64,000 nucleotides of DNA from NCBI RefSeq assembly GCF_022605165.1, contig NC_063073.1, forward strand, positions 2,232,001 through 2,296,000, in the 5' to 3' direction. Position 1 is the stretch's first letter, and every line of letters begins with the position of its first letter. The notes below the pieces were generated by a model. It saw nothing but the letters and a program-made list of their open reading frames with translations. It was not told the origin of the DNA and searched no databases. Shown piece after piece: positions 56,816 through 64,000 of this stretch. Both the position numbers and the translations under genes were made by a program. The DNA comes from Purpureocillium takamizusanense (Eukaryota > Ascomycota > Sordariomycetes > Hypocreales > Ophiocordycipitaceae).

Positions 56816-57657
56816 TTACTGCTCGGCCATTTCCTTGGGCACCCAAAGTCCGACACAACCGCCTACGAGCCCGAGCCAGATCATGAGGTAGTTCTCCCTG
56901 GAGCATTGGAAGCTCGATATAGCATCTCCCAACAAACAGGGATGTACAAAGAAAGCCGGGACTCCTGTGACGGGGTGATGCTGCGAGTTTGTGTTAGCTG
57001 GGTGAGCCTAGCTCCAAACGGACACCCCGGGAGCGGCTGGTGGTAACGCGGCACTCACATCAGCAGAGATGCCACCAATACCTCCGAGCCTTCGAAGGCC
57101 GTCCTTGTACTCGTCGGGGACTAAGCGGCGAAAGACTGTATCGACGTTGAAGGCGGGCTCTTCTGGAGGCAGGTTGTGGAGGGAGAACCACAAGCAAGGG
57201 ACCCGATAGGTCGGATGCAGATGAATTTCGTACGTGACATACGGCATGCTTGGCCGCGGCACGCACTGAATGATGGCAGCCTAGGCTTTGGTTATTACGA
57301 GGACATGAATGAGATCGTGGTCCATGTGAGTCGCACCGAGTCTGCTTCTTCGTCGTCTAGCATGCCCTGGTCTGCCATGACCATGGCATCGTCTTTGTCA
57401 TGATCAGAAAACGAAAATTTGTCCAGATCCAGTGATAAATCGCCATGATCGAGAACGTGCTCTATAGGGCGTGTAATCTGAATGTACGTCGAGTAGCCGC
57501 CGTCGTCGAAGAAGAGCGTGTCCAACGCGGCGCAGATCCTTAGCCGCCAACGCCTGCGCAATGGCCCTAGGGTTGCCTGGCAGTATCGCCTGTCCAAGCT
57601 GTGACAAGCCTCGGAGAATTCCTCGCGGCTGAGACGGGGAAAGTCTTTGATGTCCAT
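56816..57657 (-). CDS. ATG10: Autophagy E2-like conjugating enzyme Atg10
   Basis: E2-like enzyme that transfers Atg12 to Atg5 in autophagosome formation. Minus-strand exons 57657-57337, 57280-57059 and 56980-56816 give 235 aa; introns of 56 and 78 nt are both phase 0. Exon 1 encodes the N-terminal helix (FPRLSREEFSEACHSL) and an acidic linker (SDHDKDDAMVM). Exon 2 carries the conserved core strands YVTYEIHLHPTYRVPCLWF. Exon 3 contains the diagnostic active-site block HPVTGVPAFFVHPC with the catalytic cysteine, followed by YLMIWLGLVGGCVGLWVP. The first intron uses a GTGCGA donor, a slightly unusual hexamer, and the alternative of a different acceptor a few codons downstream cannot be excluded. 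The gene is convergent with the U1A/U2B'' gene. Confidence 0.9.
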
Positions 57658-58272
57658 GGTTGTTGGGTGCAGGCGTCCCCTGTCTCCGATGCTGGGTAAG
57701 GATAGTGAAGGAATCTAGGACCGCTCACGAGGTGAAGCATGGAAGAATTGCCCTGGTTTCAGGCATCGCTGTGTGAGCTCTCATATCGCGCTTTTGAAGG
57801 AGCATGTCAAGGCGACGACGTTGAAAGGAGCGATGACAGGGCAGTATCTCGTGGGTGCGGCTCCCCAATGTAAGGTCTCCATGCAGCGGGAACACGCTGG
57901 AAGGAGCGACCCAGCTAGACGGGTTGGGTCTTGCCCACGCAGCCCACCTGCCCACCTGCCCACCTGCAGGGTTGCCCGTTTTGAGTTCAGCACACATGTC
58001 CTCTTTCATCCAGGGACCTGAGCCGCTAGACGGCGACGCTTCACTCCTGCGCCAAGCACCGCTGCGATACCTCGCAGCGCCCGTCCTCCAGCTGCCTGCC
58101 TCCGCCATCGATTGCTTCACTGCGCGTGTTTTCTCTCTGGGCGGCAGTCTGATTTCGCACCTCGTATCGTGCATCCTTCCGTCGCTCGTCTCTCGTTGCC
58201 CCCCTCGGCCCAGCGCCCCGTTTCACGGACCGCCCGCCGACGCCACGCCACGACATGCGCTAGACGCCCCCC
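57658..58272. other. Divergent promoter region of ATG10 and the GH47 gene
   Basis: 615 nt between start codons, with a CCCACCTG repeat (three copies, about 57945-57967) and no supported gene. Confidence 0.5.
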
Positions 58273-60489
<2,217 letters not shown>

Positions 60490-63082
60490 AGGCCCTGAGC
60501 AATGTGAGGGCTGTTGTTCTGTACGAGACATGGCTATGTGCCTGGCGTATACGTGTACCATTTATGCATCTGGAGCATCAACTGGCGTCGAAGTTCAACA
60601 TGACCGTTTGGATCGAGTCATTCGATACGCCCGCTTGTATGGCTTCGGACTTGAAGCGGCGGGCCAAGAGCGAGTGGTGGTTGCTGGTCACCAGTCCCTG
60701 CATGGTGGCGTCAAAGCTGCCAAACGAGGGGGCCTTGAGAAGACAGCCGGGCCGCGCCCCAACAAGGGCTTCTTTTGTTCGACCAGTGGAGGAGCGATTG
60801 ATGGAAGTGCCGGTGGCGCGAATCACGGCTGCCTGCCATGCCTCGTTTCATGCCTGTAGGAGTCGGATTCGACAATGACGATGGGCCTCAACCCCTGACC
60901 AGGCAGACGAATGCGACAGCGACGTCAGCATGTCTCAGAAGCCGGCAAATACGCACGATTGACGTTTCGCGACGTGCACGATCTCCCACCGTTTCCGAGC
61001 GGCACGGACGGAGAGGCAAGATACGTACCATAAGTGACAGACCAGGGGATATTGCGTGGTCGTGGAGGAATGCATCGGGGGCCATCCATTCATCATGCTA
61101 TCGTCTCATCAATGGGGAAACCCCCTGCCAGCGCTTGACGGGGACAACTTGGCGTGGCGGCCCGCGGTTGAATGTTGTACCATGCCCACAGCGAGCGAGG
61201 GCCCACTCGGGGGAGGGGTCTGGGCCAGGTTCTAGGCGCCTCCCCCGCGCCGCGATCCATCAGATCGTTATCAGAGAGGTGCAGCCCCATGATCCATGGC
61301 GCGCTGGAGCCGCTGCGTCTCTTGGATAGCGTCGTTGACCGCCAACGACAAGCGCGCGGCCGGCGAGGCTACGGTATCACAGCTAACGAGCAACAAGCAG
61401 CCAGCAAAGTACACTTTGTTTTGGAGGATGTGCGGGGCGTGTGGGCGGGCCGGCGGGAGCGGGTGGAAAACATTTCGGAGATGTACAGTGCACAATGCAC
61501 ATCGAAGGACTGCCGCGTTACCAGGTCCAGGGCACTTGAATGATCATTGTACCCTGCCAAACACAGCACAGCGCAGCACGGCATAACACAACATGATTTG
61601 CGCACGCGCGGCACCTCTGAGATGAGGCGCAGGCATGACGAGGCGCGCGCCAATGTCAACTTCTGGGGCCAGAGGCGCACAAATGCTAGAGGGGCGATAA
61701 AGGGTCGTAACTGGGTAGGCAATTGGTAGACACGTAGGGCTATTGATATGGTACTCCGTACTGTAAGGCGCCTTTCTAACTTATTATTAGGGAGCGTGGC
61801 CACCCGAAGAGTGAGACCCCTAGCTCCCGCTCCGAGACGAGTCGCGTACCGCTGCTGCGTCTGCCTTTTGGCGGCGCGCCGATCAGCGCCCAAGTCTCGA
61901 TAGCGTGCCTCGTGGCGCTGCCGTCCCGGATGAGACGGTGGGCTGGACCGTTCACCACGCTGCGTGTTCGCTTTCCTGCAGTACCTGCTGCCACCACTAC
62001 TACTACTACTTCTGCTACTATTGCACAAGGGGACGCGAGCTTGTTGAGGCTGCGATATTAAATCGCTCTGGAGTCATTTATTGGCATGAAGCCGGGAAGA
62101 TAGCGCCATGGATAGGGGGGACTACACCCACTGTAGAGGACCTAAAAGCTGACAAAGATCGGGCATAATAGGAGCGTCCACCAGTGCCGCCGTGGTGCTT
62201 CGTGTTGCGTCTCCCCAGGCTGGTTGTTGGTCGTCACCGTGGCAGGGACGAGAGGTGCCCCAAAGGTACGAGGCGGGGCCGTTGAATCGTAAGCGCAAGT
62301 ACATCGATGCCTCATGGTACCTAGTAGGGTTCCCATCTGCGGAGGGACTCTAGGTACCCATTTACCTTTCTGGCCTGCGTCCGCCACGTCTTTTCCGCGT
62401 GCGGCGTCCAATGGAACCACTTCCAATGTTCCCAATCCTGCCGACACCCCAGCGCTCCTACACTTTCCGGCCCAGCCCAACCCAAGAGCGCCTACCTCAT
62501 CAACGTCCTCCTCATGGTCAGCGCCGCCGTTCCACTAAAGTTCTCCCTCCGCATTTGCACCTCATCCGTGACCTCTTGCCTGCTTCCATTCCCACGACTC
62601 CCGACACAGCACCTCTGTATCCTCGCCTTCTTCCCCCGCTCCCCCGCGCCGGATACCAGCGTACGGCCTCCCCGGTGACCGACATGCCTATGTGCGCCTG
62701 AGAGCGCCGATGCACCCGAGTCCGGACCAATCGGGGCGTGCAACTGCGACAAGCGACGACAGCTCGCCGATAGCCGTGACGACCGCCGGCCGCCTGCCGC
62801 ATCATCATCGTCCGCCTCATCTGCTGACGAGATCCCGCCGCCTGCGTGCGTTCTCTCACGCACTCGACGGCCACGACGGCGAGCAGCATTCCTCAACTTT
62901 GGCATCGTCACTGTCTCGATTTAGACAGCTGTCAGAGCACGCCATCTCGCCGCACACGGACCGCCCATCGTACCCAACCATCCTTGCCGCGGCCAGCTTG
63001 CGACGACCAACATTCACAGTGCAGTACTAGTGCTTCACTGTAGAGGCGCAGGTGCTTGACGACGACGACGACGACGACGTCA
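60490..63082. other. Intergenic region, no supported gene
   Basis: 2.6 kb upstream of the amino-acid permease. It holds a GTACTCCGTAC element at 61751 and a CTA/TAC tract near 61996-62018. The last few hundred bases are presumably permease promoter and leader. Overlapping frames on both strands (for example 61369-62028 minus, 62492-62911 minus) were not convincing. Confidence 0.5.
63058..63076. repeat. ACG trinucleotide repeat just before the permease start codon
   Basis: Six tandem ACG units end 6 nt before the ATG at 63083. They are part of the 5' leader and in frame with the coding sequence. Confidence 0.75.
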
Positions 63083-64000
63083 ACCATGGCGCCGCATCGA
63101 GATATTGAGCTCAACGCCTTCAACAATCTCGAAATCAAAGAGGAGTCCCTCACACACGGTAGTTCGTACAGCATGCGCGAGCCAGACTACCAAGACCGGC
63201 CGACTCCACGATTCCACCGCTTCATCGACAGCTTCAAGCCCGACACCGACACCACCTTCTTCCCCAGCGACCACCTCAGCCAGGTCAACAGCTCCAGTGC
63301 CACAGCCCGCAGCCATGGGACCTACTATTACGACCTCCATCTGGCCGCGGTTGAGTCCGCCAACACGGGCCTTGCGCGCAAGCTCAAGGGAAGGCACCTG
63401 CAGATGATTGCCATCGGAGGCTCAATAGGTACCGGCTTATTTGTTGCCTCGGGCAAGGCTCTGCACGACGGAGGACCCGCCTCGTTGCTCATTGCCTTCA
63501 TCATTGTCGGCTCCATGCTGTACTGCACATGCCAGGCCCTAGGAGAGCTGGCTGTCATCTTCCCAATCGCCGGATCCTTCTCCTCATGGGCCACGCGATT
63601 CCTCGACCCCTCCTGGGGATTTGCCATGGGTTGGAAGTGAGTCGACACCGGTGGCTTTCCTGAACCAGTCGTGAAGCTAATTCAGCAAATCATAAGTTAT
63701 GCGTTACAGTGGCTAGTCGTTTTGCCGCTGGAAATCATTGCGGCATCCCTGACTATTCGTTATTGGACAGACAAGCTGCCCAGTGCCATCTTCGTCACCT
63801 TGTTCCTCATCGCCATCATGCTCATCAATCTCTTTGGCGTCAAGGGATACGGCGAAGCCGAGTTCACATTTTCCATCATTAAGGTCGTGGCCGTCATTGG
63901 CTTCATGTAAGTGTCCTTGCCTTGCCGATACGCGTGCCAGGCGCATACGCTGACTCAACCTGCAGCCTCCTCGGCATCGTCCTCAATTGTGGAGGGACAC
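63083..64000 (+). CDS. Amino-acid permease (AAP/YAT family), 3' end outside the window
   Basis: Predicted plasma-membrane proton-coupled amino-acid transporter. Exons 63083-63636, 63697-63906 and 63966 onward; the gene runs off the right edge after about 265 codons. The hydrophilic N-terminus of about 105 residues includes the lysine-rich entry to TM1 (ARKLKGRHLQMIAIGGSIGT), the family signature of TM1 (GGSIGTGLFVASGKAL). TM2 follows with SLLIAFIIVGSMLYC and the conserved GELAVIFPIAGSFSSWATRF. FLDPSWGFAMGWNYALQWL spans intron 1, whose acceptor is AAG. TM5 and TM6 appear as PSAIFVTLFLIAIMLINLFG and FTFSIIKVVAVIGFI. The pattern fits general permeases such as Gap1/INDA1-type; the substrate range cannot be read from this part. 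Confidence 0.92.

Overview
The window looks like 64 kb of nuclear DNA from a filamentous ascomycete, most likely a sordariomycete and plausibly of the order Hypocreales. The evidence is short GT-AG introns of roughly 45-110 nt, GC-rich coding sequence with C/G-ending codons, typical fungal gene families (GT69/CAP59 glycosyltransferase, PMT4, Atg10, GH47 mannosidase, fused U1A/U2B''-type RRM protein) and long intergenic tracts full of simple repeats. The species cannot be fixed from the sequence alone. I support 21 protein genes (one cut by the right edge) and two tRNA-Glu(CTC) genes. Exon joins were worked out by reading splice sites and phase by hand; all multi-exon models close in frame.

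Layout. 0.8-11 kb: a 14-TM-type MFS transporter (+) converges on a P4-ATPase lipid flippase (-), followed by an L-asparaginase (-). 14-19 kb: TFIIB (-) and anthranilate phosphoribosyltransferase TRP4 (+) are divergent, and a single-pass membrane protein (-) converges on TRP4. 21-27 kb: a class III CoA-transferase (+), a PHD-finger protein (+) and a secreted cysteine-rich protein (-). 30-36 kb: an ASNSD1-type asparagine-synthetase-like protein (-), a secreted SGNH/GDSL hydrolase (+) and two tRNA-Glu genes, one with and one without an intron. 36-40 kb: a three-finger C2H2 transcription factor (-). 44-50 kb: a hypothetical protein (+), a GT69 mannosyltransferase-like protein (-) and the protein O-mannosyltransferase PMT4 (-). 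53-60 kb: a compact housekeeping block with RidA/Mmf1 (+), ARPC1 (-), U1A/U2B'' (+), ATG10 (-) and a GH47 alpha-mannosidase (+). 63-64 kb: the first part of an amino-acid permease (+).

The genes are mostly unrelated housekeeping functions and do not form an obvious biosynthetic cluster. Loose themes are secretory-pathway glycosylation (PMT4, GT69, GH47) and amino-acid metabolism or transport (asparaginase, ASNSD1-like, TRP4, RidA, permease). The most unusual signal is in the SGNH hydrolase gene. Its in-frame TAG is followed by 106 open codons encoding a Gly/Ser/Asp-rich linker and a hydrophobic C-terminus resembling a GPI-anchor signal. Other points of interest are the tRNA-Glu pair with identical mature sequence, a dispersed intergenic element of the form GTAC-NNN-GTAC, a secreted 18-cysteine protein with V-D-V pseudo-repeats, and a diverged ~108 bp tandem duplication near 51.9 kb.
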